Source: Polytrichum commune
Taxonomy: Eukaryota; Streptophyta; Polytrichopsida; Polytrichales; Polytrichaceae
Assembly (NCBI GenBank): GCA_950295325.1
Contig: OX485803.1
Span: forward strand, 618,001 to 682,000
Reading direction: 5' to 3'
Length of the DNA: 64,000 nt
Part shown: piece by piece, positions 9,520 through 22,239 of the stretch
Layout of the letters: each line of letters starts with the position of its first letter
Position numbering within the stretch: position 1 is the first letter of the stretch
The notes under the pieces: model-generated
What the model saw: only the letters and a program-made list of their open reading frames with translations
The model's database searches: none
Told to the model about the DNA's origin: nothing
Translations under genes and position numbers: made by a program

Positions 9520-9873
9520 CGTTTGGATCCCTCGATTGACATCGTGAGCGAGTCAAACTTGGGGAGCTTCTTCTACGAGACTGTTTACGACGCAGCGTCA
9601 ACCATTGACTACTCCAAGGAGCCTATTGACGCCGGCGTCGTCGATAGCCCCCCACCCAAGCAAATCTTCCGGCGATCTGCGTCCCCGTCGCCGCTCAAGG
9701 GCATAAATCGCAAATGCGTCCGGACGTCCCCCTCTCGACCCGGCGGCCATATTACACCTCAACGGCGGCTGCGGATGGACGCTCGGCCAACGAAGAGTGG
9801 AACCCTTCCTATTCCTTTGCGGGACGCCTTGCCCCTCCTCGCCAACTCCGACGGGAACGCCCCCGGTGACAAG
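9520..9873 (+). CDS. Element 1 downstream exon (unrecognised, Ser/Pro/Arg-rich)
   Basis: It is open from a CCAG acceptor (9517-9519) to GACAAG|GTGAAC. It codes about 118 residues, beginning acidic (LDPSIDIVSESNLGSFF) and turning basic and proline-rich. It joins in phase 0 to 10,004-10,291. The upstream partner exon is not clear, because the phosphatase exon ends in TGA at 9,380-9,382. It may belong to an alternative transcript or a second gene. Confidence 0.4.
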
Positions 9874-10003
9874 GTGAACCCCCCCCCCCCCAACATGGTT
9901 AACCGCGCATTACAATCATCCCGCACTTAAAAAATGAACGTGTGACACGTTTGGGTCTTCCTCCCTTAACTAACACGTGTGTTCTTGCATTCACGCGTTG
10001 CAG

Positions 10004-10291
10004 GTTGCTCCCGCCCGTAAACCTATGTGGGATGATCCGTCCGTCGAGTTGGAGCGTTTCTACTCCATGACCAGAAATGCAAGACAGTCCACTTCATCGT
10101 ATTCGAATTCTTCGTCGTATAATTCGGGCGGCCGACGGAATCCAAAATGTGTTATTGTTGGCTGTCACCCCAAGAATGGCTATAGTCGCGGGGCGGAGAT
10201 TTTCAGGAATGTTGAAGCAATGCGAGCAAAAGAAGCCGCAGCAAAAGAAAAAGAGGCAAAAGAAAAAGAGGCACTCTCCGAGGCTAGATAG
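10004..10291 (+). CDS. Element 1 last coding exon (unrecognised, basic/charged tail)
   Basis: It starts after GCGTTGCAG and continues phase 0 from 9,873: VAPARKPMWDDPSVELERFY, then a Ser-rich patch, then NGYSRGAEIFRN and a KEAAAKEKEAK helical tail, to a stop near 10,289. The stretch coding NGYSRGAEIF matches element 2 at about 30,068-30,095 almost base for base. That shows the exon is an original part of the family. Confidence 0.45.
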   Translation, partial: VAPARKPMWDDPSVELERFYSMTRNARQSTSSYSNSSSYNSGGRRNPKCVIVGCHPKNGYSRGAEIFRNVEAMRAKEAAAKEKEAKEKEALSEAR

Positions 10292-10429
10292 GCCATAGTA
10301 GGCGTAGGGTTTTGGGCCATAGGCAAGAACATTTTGGGTCGCACTATCCAATGGATGTTTAGGTGTTAGCATGCTATGCATTTTACATGCCATACTTTGT
10401 ATGTTCTATTTGCAATAATATAAGTGTCA

Positions 10430-10700
10430 TATGATTTCCCCTTCCATATGGTCTAAGGTTTGGATTGCCCTACCTAAACCATCACAAATATGAGTTTGGA
10501 ATATTTTGTATGCCATATTATATTGGTTAACATATTAACCCTTCAATAAGATCTATGGTTTGGATTGCCCTACCTAAACCATATTCGTACAAGCTCTAAT
10601 ATTTTGTGTGCAATAATATGAATGTTTTAAGGTTTCCCCTTCAATTTGGTCTAAGGTTTGGGTTGCCCACCCTAAACCATCACAAATATGAGTTATATAT
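10430..10700 (+). repeat. Element 1 tail: three tandem units with TTTGG...CCTAAACC motif
   Basis: Three roughly 98-base units each contain GGTCTAAGGTTTGG or GATCTATGGTTTGG, then about seven bases, then CCTAAACC (near 10,450, 10,549 and 10,650). The motif is itself an imperfect inverted repeat (GGTTTGG / CCTAAACC). Subterminal repeats of this sort are usual binding sites near CACTA-type ends. Confidence 0.6.
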
Positions 10701-10798
10701 GGGGTTTTTTGGTCTAAACACCCGCTTCAAAGTGTTCGCATCTTACAACTTTCTCCAATATGTGTTCCATTTATCCTTGTTCTTATTTTTATGAATGT

Positions 10799-10838
10799 CT
10801 CAAAATGCCCAAAAAGTCTCAATTTAACGAATATAGTG
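10799..10838 (-). repeat. Right terminal repeat of element 1
   Basis: Read on the minus strand it starts CACTATATTCGTTAAATTGA and goes on to GAGACTTTTTGG. Element 2's right end has the same words with the same spacing (AAAAAGTCTC, then ATTA, then CGAATATAGTG). Host sequence duplicated at 55,316 resumes three bases later. Confidence 0.7.
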
Positions 10839-13800
10839 TTAAGTGTAAATGGATCATCCATTTAATAAAAAAAGATCAATATCTATATTTGGATCTAACT
10901 ATTAACATTTGCCATGCAGGATTTGATAAACTTCTGTAAGAACCCTCTTGATCATGAATTTTAATTTTTAATTTTTTTAATTTTATAAATTTGCAAAGTT
11001 TAAACATTGTATTGCAAGTGATACAAGTGGAGTCATATTGAGAGTACTCACATTTCAAAGAGCAGGGGAATCTTGAAAATCGATGTCGGAAATGTCCCTT
11101 GAAAAGAATTATTGGTCATGTGTCTGATGACAACAACTTTCATTGTGAGAAAGACATCATCAATATAACTGTGAAGACCTATGGATATAGAATCATATTA
11201 CGTGCATACCTAAATTTCATGGACTCTATACAATTCACAGGCTGAGAGAAAATCTAAGTGAATGATGCAATTAACTGATGGATATTGAATGACGTACTAA
11301 ATCAAGAGGAGATGATTCACTTACAAAGAATTCAAGTTTGGCATGGATCCAATACTCTCAATTGAGCCAAGATCGCTGAATTTGTTATTGGAAATGTCCA
11401 ATGAAGAAAGACTTGAGAAGTTGCCAGTTGGAAATATGGATGTGAATTGATTATTGCTGATGTTTCTACACATTCAGAACCTAACATAATTAGTATCCTT
11501 ATGTGTTGCATTTCACCGAGTCTCTGAATTATGAATGAACTCATGAATTATACATACTTACAAATACTTTCACCTCTAATTGTTAAGTTTGATTTGTTTT
11601 GTTCCTAGTTTTATTAATCATTTCATTTCTATCACCAATCCCTACATATCATGGTCTTTCCATAATTGCATGCAACACATACTAGATCTCACGAGCTTCA
11701 TAGGGTTTGTTGGACGGAACGCAAAAGTGTAAAGTAATCTCATCTACACATCTTGAAAGTGTGATCATGGAAAGGTCCATAATCATTGTTTGAGGCTTTT
11801 AAAGGGCTACTACGATCTTAAAGACATAAGAGTTTTAGCCAATTATTCACATCCCAATTTGTGTTCACTTATCATTTTAAGTACTTGTGATATGTATAGG
11901 TGGTCCATGAGACATTTTCAGGCATGGATATTAATCATGAATTCTAACTAGTATTATGAATCTCAAATAACAAACCCTTGACCTAAAGCCCCAAATACAT
12001 CCATCCAAAACGCACATTCTACATTTTCACGTCCATATTGATGAAGCCAACCTAGATCAAAGGACCTAATAATAACTAACTCATCCACTAATCAAATGTC
12101 CAACTTTAATTTCTCTCGCTCATATCCACTCAATGTATCTTATCATACCCACATCTATCAAGGGTAAGTTAACTTATACTCCTCTCACTCATATCCCCAC
12201 CTCACTATCTTCCCGTAGAAGCCCTAGTATTGAAGTGGCTACGATTTTTTTGGTATAGGAAAGCAAAACATGCACCCCCTCCCCTCCCTCCTCCCCCCTG
12301 CAACAAAATATGATCATTGATATCCGTCCATTCTCATACATATTTTTAACAATAGGGGTTTTGAATCTAAACTCTTGCCATCCAACACCCGCCTAGAGTC
12401 CTCACATGTAGATTTGAGATGACCTTAAAGATACACATGGGTCCACTAAATCTCCAACTTGTCAAATTAGCTTGGATTCTTCTCGTTTCCAATGTCTACT
12501 ATTTAATAAGGGCTCCTAGGGTTTTGAACCCTAACCAACATATATACTCCTATGAACCTTTGCGAAATGGCCTATGCACCCTTGATATGCTTGGTATCCA
12601 ATCGTATCATTAGGTACCCTTTATAAAATATAAAGTCCACCTTGAAAGGAGGCATTATCAAGCGGGCAAAGAGGCTCTTCTTTCATGTCTCCTCTAGTTG
12701 GACCCGACATTTACATCTATCCATATATCTATGTATCCACTTTGAACATTGTCCATTCATCTTTCTTATATGTAAAAGTGTGGCCATATTGTTAATTAAA
12801 GTTATGATAGATTGGCAAGTAGGTGTGGATGGAAAGGTTTGTGACTTACATGAGGTTGTAAAGTTTGAGAGGGAGACTTTAGTGTACTAGATGATGACCA
12901 ATAAGATATGGTGTTATTATATCCACATGTGAGGATCACTAAATGTGACATATTATAGCTCTTGATCACAACATGAAAGGCTCAAGTGCAGCAAAGCAAA
13001 CAAGCTCCATATGTATGTACGTAATCCTACTCAACATCCATATCCTTTGTAACTTGTTAGTCGAGAGTGGCAAGGAAGAACATGTCTTACAACACATAAA
13101 GCTCTCCAAGGTCAATTTGTCCAAGACTCCCATTGAGTTTGTTATTTGCCAAATATCTGAGACAATGAAGACATTATGTAGATTATGAGATTACCAAAAT
13201 AACTTGTTGTCACTTGGAATGCACGTCATTCAACTACACCAAACATTGAACATGTACACCACCGTGGAAAATTATAGTTTGGTCATTCTAACCATAAACA
13301 CGGAAGGGAATAGTTCAACCTTGTTGGACATTGCCAACTAAAGTATAGTGCAAGCAAATAAGTTTGGCTTTATAAGTGTTGGAGGTAATTATGATTATTG
13401 AGAGCCTCCGTTGATATTGGCCCACTAAAACAACTCAAGTCGAGGTATCTATATTCATAACAAACAAATTAAATGTGATTTTCAATTCTTAAGATGAAAT
13501 GTGAAGCATGGATATGAGACACTAAACATAAATATTTTGATGAATTAGAACTTAAATTAGTGCAAGATTAACTTTAGGTAAGCCCATCACTCAAGGACTT
13601 GGAAATCATATGTGCCTTGCAACTTTATAATGTGAAATATGAAACATGCCAAACTTGCTATCCTATGAGATGGAAACTCAAATAACATAATGTTTTATGA
13701 AGTGACGCATTTTCAATTATACCATACCAACATGCACACCACATAGATAATCAATGGAGAATTAAGTCCGATAAGCATATATCCACCAATCTAAGTGTAA

Positions 13801-16329
13801 TGATAATCATGACCAACAAACATGTTAATAAAACTCTATGATAACAAGTATGATAGTATGTATGTGTTGGATCTTACAAGTAGGTGAGGTTGACAACATT
13901 TTGATCGCATCCCATGGTATTGGTCCATCAAGTGAATTGTTGGATGGATCTAGACTTCAATCGTGCAACACAGGTAGTCTTTATAAGTCTTTCGGTTTTG
14001 GTAATACAACTCAATGTGATGTGTGAGACATTACCCTCAATTCATTCTTCTAGATAGGGTGACAATGAGAATTAGTTTGTGAATGGCCTAATACTATATA
14101 TATCATTCTTAAATCTCAGCATTTCAATAGAGGTTGCGCCATGGGCCTTTCACAACAACCAAGAAGAGAATCCTTCCTCGAAAAGTAGACAAAGTACTTG
14201 GCCCTATTGGTTTTATGAATTCACTTTGATATTTTTTCACATATATGTCAACATATGTTCAAAACCTTTTTGTTTGTAGCAATAATTGTCTTTGAGCTCA
14301 AGAAGGTGCTCATGAAGTGCCAATAAATATACAACTAGCAAGATTATGGACAATGTAATTGTTTTGCATTCTTAGCTATGTTCTCAAGCTCAACTGATCT
14401 AAACGAACCTTTGAGTCTTAGTTATCATTGCATTTGTGATCTTGTAGAGGAGAAAGCATCAATTTTTGAATTTTGGTGATCCTATTGCTGAGAATTGTTG
14501 CTCATGAATAAACAACCATTGGCCCCTTTTGAATGGCCTATATTTCACCACTTGAATCAATTTCTTAAATGTATGCATGTCCACATCGACTTAGATTCTC
14601 AATTTTATATTCCATATTCATTATAGGGTCAAACTCCACATTAATGTTGTTTAAGGTTGATATCAAACTCACTATGTGATAGGTGATCTTGGAGAGTTGA
14701 CCTCAAATTTTCCACTGAGATTATTTGATGGCAATATCCTGCAAAAATATAAATAAAATACACTTTACATATGATGTGTGCACTTAGTATCACAATATAT
14801 GTATTGTTGCACGTACAATATGGTGGATGGCTCTTGATCCCTATGTAGGTTTAAGTGAAACCAATTCAAAACTATACACTAACTTTGACTTTTGTGAAGA
14901 AAACATCAAAAACATTTAACAATCACGTTCAAATTTACAAAGCCAAGTACTTAATGTTCACATAAAAAATTTCAAAGAAAGTCTATATATGTAAGATGGT
15001 GCAAGTGGTGTGCAAGTAGGTGGTATTGAGCAAATAATCATCTAATTTTTTGTTGAATACAATAAATGACTAGAAATTGATGATTTTCTACATAAAGAAG
15101 TTGATGATGCCATCAAGTTAATAATGAATGCAAGGAGTATGACAAAAATCAAATTCAAACTATTTAAGCTCATGAAATTTACATTCAAAACTAGATTAAA
15201 CCAATGATTTTTGAGCATTACTCTTAATATTCTACATTTTAATTCTTAACACAACAATAGAGAGACCATGAAATTTTTTTCAATTTCAACAACATTACGC
15301 TACTACTATAGGAATTTGACCAAAAAAACATACGATTTTAGAATGTTGGAGCACTATTCTGGTGCACATTACCTTGCTTGCACCCATATATGAAGAAGGA
15401 AAAACTTAGAATTTTCGGATGAACTCACTCTTTTAATATAAGCGATTACCTCATTCAACAGATTATAAGTCCAGTTGGTTTGACTTTCCTTTGATTTGTA
15501 GATTTTCAGAATACAAAGCAAGACTGCAAGTTATAACTTACATTGGCCAATAAGTTCTTGGTGGGAAACAAAAGGTTGTGGTTATGTGTATGTGGTACTC
15601 ACACTTCCTGCAAATTTGGCAACTGCCAATAAGTTGGTGGAATTGGTCCTGAAAGTGATGGTTGATTGGAAATGCTTCTGCAGTATCCAAAAATATGGGT
15701 GGCATCATTCCTATGATAATGGAAGCAAAATACCCGTATAATGATATAACCCATCAAACTTGAAATACAACTCAAGCAGTAGACAGCTCACTACAGTGTG
15801 ACAAATGTTGATAACCATGTTCAAGTACAACGATGGTCAGATAAAGAGTAAAGTATTTACAACAACTAGCGTCATAAAGTGTTCATGATGTCACGTGTCA
15901 ACAAAGTTCTTGGTGAGAGTAAAGTTGGCGCCCACTTACAAATACTGGAGGTGTGTTAGATTGCCGATCTCTGATGGTAGCTCACCAACAATCGTGGGAT
16001 GTTTTCATGTAATCCTGGGATATCATTATATGGGTCAAGCCTGTGGTTGGGAGGAGTGCAACAAAACCAATTGTCAAGACTCAAGATCATCTATCGAGCG
16101 AATGTGGTTGAGGCACCTGAAAGTAGTGAAACTTGGAAGTTGTAGCATCTTCATTCCGTGCCAATATATATACTTGTCCTCCTCGTGTTCATCCAAACTT
16201 CCAAACATTTGGACTTCTTGTGCACTAGGCTCAAGGTTGGACATGACTATGAGGAATCAGTTAAAGATGAGGGAGGGTGACAGACACTCTAGTCACATAG
16301 ACACATGACCCTATTGATAGAGGGAATTC

Positions 16330-16669
16330 TCGGGGGGGGGGGGGTAGTGTGTTAAAAAGTTAAGGATATAGGTGCGAACAACCACTATTTTATAGGGGGG
16401 TATTACTTTCAATTCTCTTCTTTTTTTCACATGCTATCATTATGTAAATTTCTACTTTGGGTTAATAGAAAAATGGCTTGCATTACTTATAATTCCAAAT
16501 TACCTATTATTCCATACCCTAAAGTACTTTAAAGATGTCCAATGCCATTTTTGATACCCTATATTACTCTTAAGCCCAATTATAATTTTTTGCTCCCATG
16601 TTTTTAAAATACCCTATCATTTGTTCGCACGTATATTGCTACTCCAACCAATGACTACCCCCCCCCCGA
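16330..16669. mobile_element. Small non-autonomous DNA element (MITE) with G-run termini
   Basis: The termini are TCGGGGGGGG...TAGT and ACTACCCCCC...CCGA, with a second inverted match inside (GTGCGAACAA / TTGTTCGCAC). It is flanked by a perfect 10-bp direct repeat GAGGGAATTC (16320-16329 and 16670-16679). Copy B has a single GAGGGAATTC at the same place (near 60,805), a true empty site. The 9-10 bp target duplication suggests a Mutator-type origin. It sits in an intron of copy A. Confidence 0.9.
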
Positions 16670-16905
16670 GAGGGAATTCAGGATCACAATTGAGGAATCT
16701 CACGATATCGCAGTCACAACATAAAACTTGTCAGCACTCGATGTTATATTAGTTGAATTCTTGAACACTGCCTCGCAAATAACTCCACCCCATCCTTGCG
16801 CTCGATCACAAGGTTGAGCATCCAATGACCATCCAGGCAATGCTTGTGAAATATTGGGGGTGGTTTTGTTCCAGAACCCAAGGATGCTACACATAGCTTC
16901 CGCTG

Positions 16906-16936
16906 CTGCAACAACAACAACAACAACAACAACAAC
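16906..16936. repeat. (GTT)n microsatellite at an intron 3' end
   Basis: On the gene strand (minus), a GTT run ends in the CAG acceptor of the LRR-cap exon. The same arrangement is seen in copy B at about 61,038-61,073. Confidence 0.85.
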
Positions 16937-17582
16937 ACCCACCGTGAAGATGACAGTGACTTATCAGTCAGGGCATCTGTAACACTTGTAATTGAACTAG
17001 CCCAAGTAGGACAACTAGAATTAGGAGCTTCTTACAACTTGTTGCATATTGTTACAGAAGTGATTGTGTCTGCTTGTCGGCAAACTCGAAAGCTCCCACC
17101 ACCACTCCATGCATATACTACTTTTGTTTGACTACCCAACCAGTACAAGTAAGTAAACTGTTGTGCTGCATGCCTTAGATGCACATCGCACTTATGTGAA
17201 GCGGACGAGTATATATCATTTGGAAGGCAACAGGGAGGAGCCTAGTAATATCCTACCATCAGATGGATCATAGTTTATTGTTACAGAGGCTTCAGGTGTG
17301 GTAGGAGCAGGAGCAGGAGCAGGAGCAGGAGTGCGAGTGGTGTGCAGGCGAGGAAGTGCATGACATCCGAGGACAGCCCACAAGATGAATATGAAGCTGC
17401 TCAATTGCAAGCATGGGAGAGCAGGACGCTCATACACACACAACCTCATCAGCAACGCCATGCGTTCTTGCACCTTGAGAGAGACAGCGCAGTTTGTAAG
17501 ACAAGACAGATGCAAATCCCATGCACATCACTTGAGACCAGGGACCAAACAACAACGAAGATGTAATATCCCCTTCTATGAT

Positions 17583-20500
17583 GCAAAAGCAAAATTTAAA
17601 ATTCTATCTTTAAAATTGCTTGCAAGTCTTCCACTTCATAAAACTAACCTATCCAAATTGAATGAAAGTAGACTTCAAAACTTAAATGAAAGTTTGAATC
17701 GAAATATCTTATTTAACACTTGGAAGAATCATAGAAAAGAAAGTAAGAACACATTAGGGACACATTTATCTACCACTAATCATTTCCACAAAGCCTAACA
17801 TGTACATTGAGAAAAAAGAAAAACAAACACATCGTCATATGAATTGTAAAAGTACATTGGGGATGAAAAGTACACACTCACATGGTACCGATCCCCTACA
17901 TTAACTTTAACCCGATGAGGCTTGCTAGGGGTTTGACAATGTATCCATTTGGTCATCATTTGGCATGTTAGTCGACGACATAACGATGTGGTGACACTTT
18001 TGTACAAACTTTACTCACAAGTGGTGAATTGTACACATCCCACATGATTCTAGAATCCAGAAGCACCTCAGCCTCAAATGCTACCACACTCTAACCGCCC
18101 TAATATCATGATTGTGGCTACCAAAGTGCACGGGATATGAAGGAGGCATGTAGTGTTAACAGAGGATCATTGTAGCATGTGACAATTAGGAATGACAGAA
18201 AGTTAACATTATAATATTGACAATGATGATGCATGTGGTTTGAATTCTTTGGTGGATAATTTTAATATCAAAACATGTGATGTATGGAAAGAAAATGTGA
18301 CAACAAAGAGGGACATTTCCTATTGAGCATGTCCAATCCCTAGGGTTTCAAGATATGAGGGAGTGACATTATGGAGGGTGACATCAAGGAGGTTAGGATG
18401 TATACACTAAGCCCGAAAAGTCTAAGCACGTAAATAGTTCACCTCGTGCAACCTCATATTATACATTTCTCGTGCAAACCGTAAAATTAACTATCTATAT
18501 CACATCCTTACTACTTATCTCATATCAAAGTTGGGGTTCTTTCTATTTGACCGGAGCAATCTTATGTTCATAACATCTTATGACAATCCAACAAGTTTGA
18601 AGGTTGAAGGATAGAGGATAGGTCGTGCTTGCTATGTGACAACTCTTGTGGATACACGCCATAAATTAATAATAGCAGGCTTGCAATATGAATATTACAA
18701 ATGTGTTGAATAGATGTGACGTTTAAGTTATGGAAGCACACAAGAGTTGCTTTTGCAGTACAGGCAACAAAGACATGGCAAATATTGGCTTACAATCCCT
18801 TGAACTTAATGACACTTTTACCCATGTCAACATTTTTAGTTATTTCTTTGTACATTGTTAATCAAAGTTAATGATAAACCAGGCCTCCTTGTTACGAGGT
18901 TTGTCAACCTCCAGAACTACTGTAAACATTGTATTCAGTGTCATATGGTGTTTTATGTCTCTGCGGCAACTTTTCTAATCACACTTCTCATAAATGAGTT
19001 TACAAGTATTGTCATCTCAACTTACTTCTACTTCATCCACTTTTTGTTTGGTATCTCTTGCATCCTTACATTTTTGTAATGAAATATTGTCATGGATGAT
19101 TGAAATTTGGATGAAAATTTACATAGTAAGCAATAGTACTTGCAACATTATACATATATGATGCCCAAATTTTTTACAAGAAATGACAGTTAATGTTAGG
19201 TTTACATTTAGTGTTGGTGACACTACAAGGATGCCATTGCCAACCAATCATTGGAAACCTAGATATGAAGAGGGGGACTACCACAAGGAGTCATGTTTGA
19301 GGTTTTTGGCATGCACTCATAGTTCTTATGCAACAACGATCGGGGTCAGATGGACTGAAGATGCTCTTGAAGTTCTTAAAGGAAGTCATTGGATGAGAAG
19401 GGACCTCCAAACAACCCTAATATTTTCAAACTATTTTAATCCCAATGTCGTTGTTGAATAGTTTACTTATTTTCAAGATTCCACTTCGTCAAGTGGAGTT
19501 TTCTACTAGGTTCTCACTTTTCCTTTTTAAAATTGATGTTTTCTTATCGACATTTTTTTCAAAAATTTCTACAAATCTCCAAATAATGTAGTTATCGTTG
19601 AAACCGTCATGGTACTATTGTAATATGTGGATATAGTTATCAAGGTCACCTTGTTGGTCAAAATGACTTCAAAAAATGACCTATTCTTGACATTTTGTGA
19701 TTGGTCAAGAGCCTACAATGAGGTCTAGTATGATCTACTCATGGCTCGTGGACGTTACTTCCTCTTAGAATATGTATACACCTACAAGAACATTGTTTTC
19801 TTGTTTTTTTCTTGGGTGGGGACGGGGGGGGGAGGGGGATTGTTACCTACTATAATGGATTATATGGCATGCAAAATCTCAAAATAATGGTAAATTGTCA
19901 TTTCTATTGGCACCCTATGGGTAATTATGAATCTTTGAATGATATAGTTAATGCTACCTTATATTGCTTCTATGTAAATAATATCCCAATTCCCAAAGTC
20001 CTTAAAGTGTATGATTGATGACAAGCCTCGCAAGAAGTACATGTAGAAAACAATGAGAACAAACAATATCTAGAGGATCAAGGTTTATGGTTTGAAATCA
20101 TAATCATGTCTCGTACAAAAGAAGCATAGTAATATATTAACAACAACAATGAATTGCATGTACTTGTCATAAAAATAATTTAAAAGACAAGAATAAAATT
20201 TTTATGTTTATTGACACAATTTAAGGGTTTCAAAATTATGGCATACTTAGAGGCCTTGATGTCATGCTTCAAGGCTATCAATATGTGTCTAAAAGTCATA
20301 ATTACAAAGTTCCCTTATGCCCTACACAAGATAGTCTATATATTTTGTAGTTGCATAAATATATAAACACATGGAGTATGCTAACAACAACTTATAACCA
20401 CCATAGTGACGTGCAAAACCCATAAATGCTTGTTCTAGTTACAATATCAATTGATGAAGCCATAGCCATACAAACAAGACAAGATGGATGAGAATTCAAC

Positions 20501-21071
20501 TCAATCAACACAAGGCACCACATCAATCAAGACAAAGAGACATGCAAAAAGCATAACCTCTCGCAAACTCCAAAAACAATGAAAAAATGTCTCAACTCCT
20601 ATCACCTAATAAAAAATGCCATCATGTCTACTAATTTCCCAATTCCATAGAATTAGTACCTCAAGCCTAAAAGTCAAGAAGTAAAGAACCATCCCAACAC
20701 AATTCCACCACCTACCATCAATGACCCACATGCCAAACAAAATTTAACTAAACAACATTGCAAACACAACCAAGGGTGCCAAGGCCGCAACATAAAGAAT
20801 AACCATTGTACAAACCTCCCAAAATTGTAAGAGAGCAATAACAAATTACGAATCTCTAACTCGGTAAAAAACCAAAAATGATTCATAAAATAATTTTCAA
20901 CAATCAAAATTCCATACCACTCGATTGCCTCATAAATAAATATGGAAACTTAGCCAAACATCATGAGGCCATCGCAAATGTCATTCACTTCCCACAAAAA
21001 TAGTCATTCATAAGATAAGCTCCCTATGTTCAAACACTTGCCGGAATGTATGTGAGTTATCCATCCATAAA
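17583..21071. other. Intergenic AT-rich DNA, no gene recognised
   Basis: Only short frames without recognisable domains were found. The best, a 92-residue frame at 19,183-19,461, has no family I know. A G-rich patch (about 19,815-19,845) is the only compositional landmark. No terminal repeats or RNA genes were seen. Confidence 0.5.
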
Positions 21072-21112
21072 CACTATATTCGTTAATCGGAGACTTTGGA
21101 AAGTCTCAAAAT
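21072..21112 (+). repeat. Left terminal repeat of element 2
   Basis: It starts CACTATATTCG, followed by TAATCGGAGACTTT and then AAGTCTCAAAATC. It pairs with 30,517-30,558. Confidence 0.75.
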
Positions 21113-22239
21113 CAAATTCACCCATAGTTTGGGATGCCAATATTGTGAGCATACATTATAATGGGAACATTGGGAACATTGGGAAAATGATAGTTCATAA
21201 GTTTGTACGCAAAGAATATTTACATTACTAAATATAGTAATTTTAAAATATCGTGATCAAAACATGAACTTCACATGGAAAATAACAATCAAATCTCCCA
21301 AAAAATAGTTTTATATCATTATAGAGTCTAGGATGCGCATCCCATATGGAAAGGTCTTATTGAATTAGATGGCATATCCCAAACTTATTTAAAATAAGTT
21401 TGAATGTAGCCGCAATACAACCAAGACTATATAATGCCCCTATTTTCACACTAATTCCAACCTATGTTATGTCCACCAAAAGATGTATCCACAAACACAC
21501 CCACCACGATTGTCCCGTCAATATTGTCAGCCGATCGGGAAGAGAGTTCACATTCATTATCTAAAGACGATGCATATGTCGACAACACAAAGGCACTATC
21601 TACTACATCCACTACCATCACACCTAAAAAACAACCATGGAATGGACAACCGCATAACCGATGCTATGCAAATAAGAGTGGACACACTATATGTGAGTAT
21701 ATATGACCTGAAATACATACATTTTCCAACTAAAGAGACAATAGTGACTAGCAAACCAAAGACACGCTCGCATTGTGGACATTAAAAAGTAGGTGTTGGG
21801 ATACCATTGGAGAACCTCATAAATAAACACGAACATGTGTTCCAAAACAATCCATGGTCAAGTGCAAATAATCCTTATTTTTCCATTCCAATAAACATGG
21901 GCATCACATGGTGTTATTTATTATCTTTAGAAGGCGTTGAAATGATTTGTTAAGTAACCATGGGCATGGTTCTACATCAATACAAGACATGATTTTCACA
22001 TATGTTCACGAACGCGCGGTCGTAAAGCACATCCCATTTCATGATCAAATGTGCATGGGACAAACAACACATGATGTTAAAGATCACACGATACATATAT
22101 TCACATTGGTGTCAAAGAACATTATACATGCATATGAAAAAAATTGAATGATATGGATTTAAAAAATATTAGTCGCATACACAGTCGACACGATGTATGT
22201 CGTCGATTATAGGCCCAAAATACAAAAAAATACGACTTG

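Larger units (their letters stand above)
1..10838 (+). mobile_element. Element 1: large DNA transposon with ParB-like/phosphatase gene (left end not in window)
   Basis: The right end is placed at 10,838, where the sequence reads CGAATATAGTG. This is the inverted complement of CACTATATTCG, which also bounds element 2 (21,072-30,558). Flanking sequence from 10,841 is duplicated at 55,316 without the element, which independently puts the junction within a few bases. No matching CACTATATTCG end was found between 1 and 3,000, so the left end probably lies outside the window; the assignment of 1-1,490 is therefore inferred. Internal order: telomere-like tract, GC-rich inverted repeat, CT-rich leader, palindrome-filled leader intron, a four-exon gene, two further exons and a repeated tail. 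The CACTA ends suggest the EnSpm/CACTA group, but no TNPD-type transposase was recognised. The 3-bp target duplication cannot be tested with one end missing. Confidence 0.6.
11060..17515 (-). pseudogene. LRR receptor-like kinase copy A, 5' half only (kinase part not in window)
   Basis: Exon 1 (17,257-17,515 region) codes a signal peptide (LQLSSFIFILWAVLGCHA) and ends SVTINYDPSD. Exon 2 (16,704-16,902) is the LRR N-terminal cap, with LPGWSLDAQPCDRAQGWGGV. Later exons code LRRs, for example PSEIGNL near 15,960, SGPIPPTYWQLPNLQE near 15,620 and LPSNNLSGKFEVNSP near 14,715. Further ones are SSLSSLDISNNKFSDL near 11,390 and NNSFQGTFPTSIFKI near 11,090. The gene then runs into the end of element 1 at 10,838, with no transmembrane or kinase exon in the remaining window. 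It is either truncated or split by element 1, with the kinase half beyond the window. It is the tandem paralogue of the gene at 46,873-61,632. Confidence 0.7.
10841..17582. repeat. Segmental duplication copy A
   Basis: This is near-collinear with 55,316-61,699, with scattered substitutions and small indels, and carries the 5' half of an LRR receptor kinase gene. The left edge coincides with the right end of element 1. The right edge is where copy B enters the LINE-like sequence. Copy A alone has the 340-bp element at 16,330. Confidence 0.95.
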
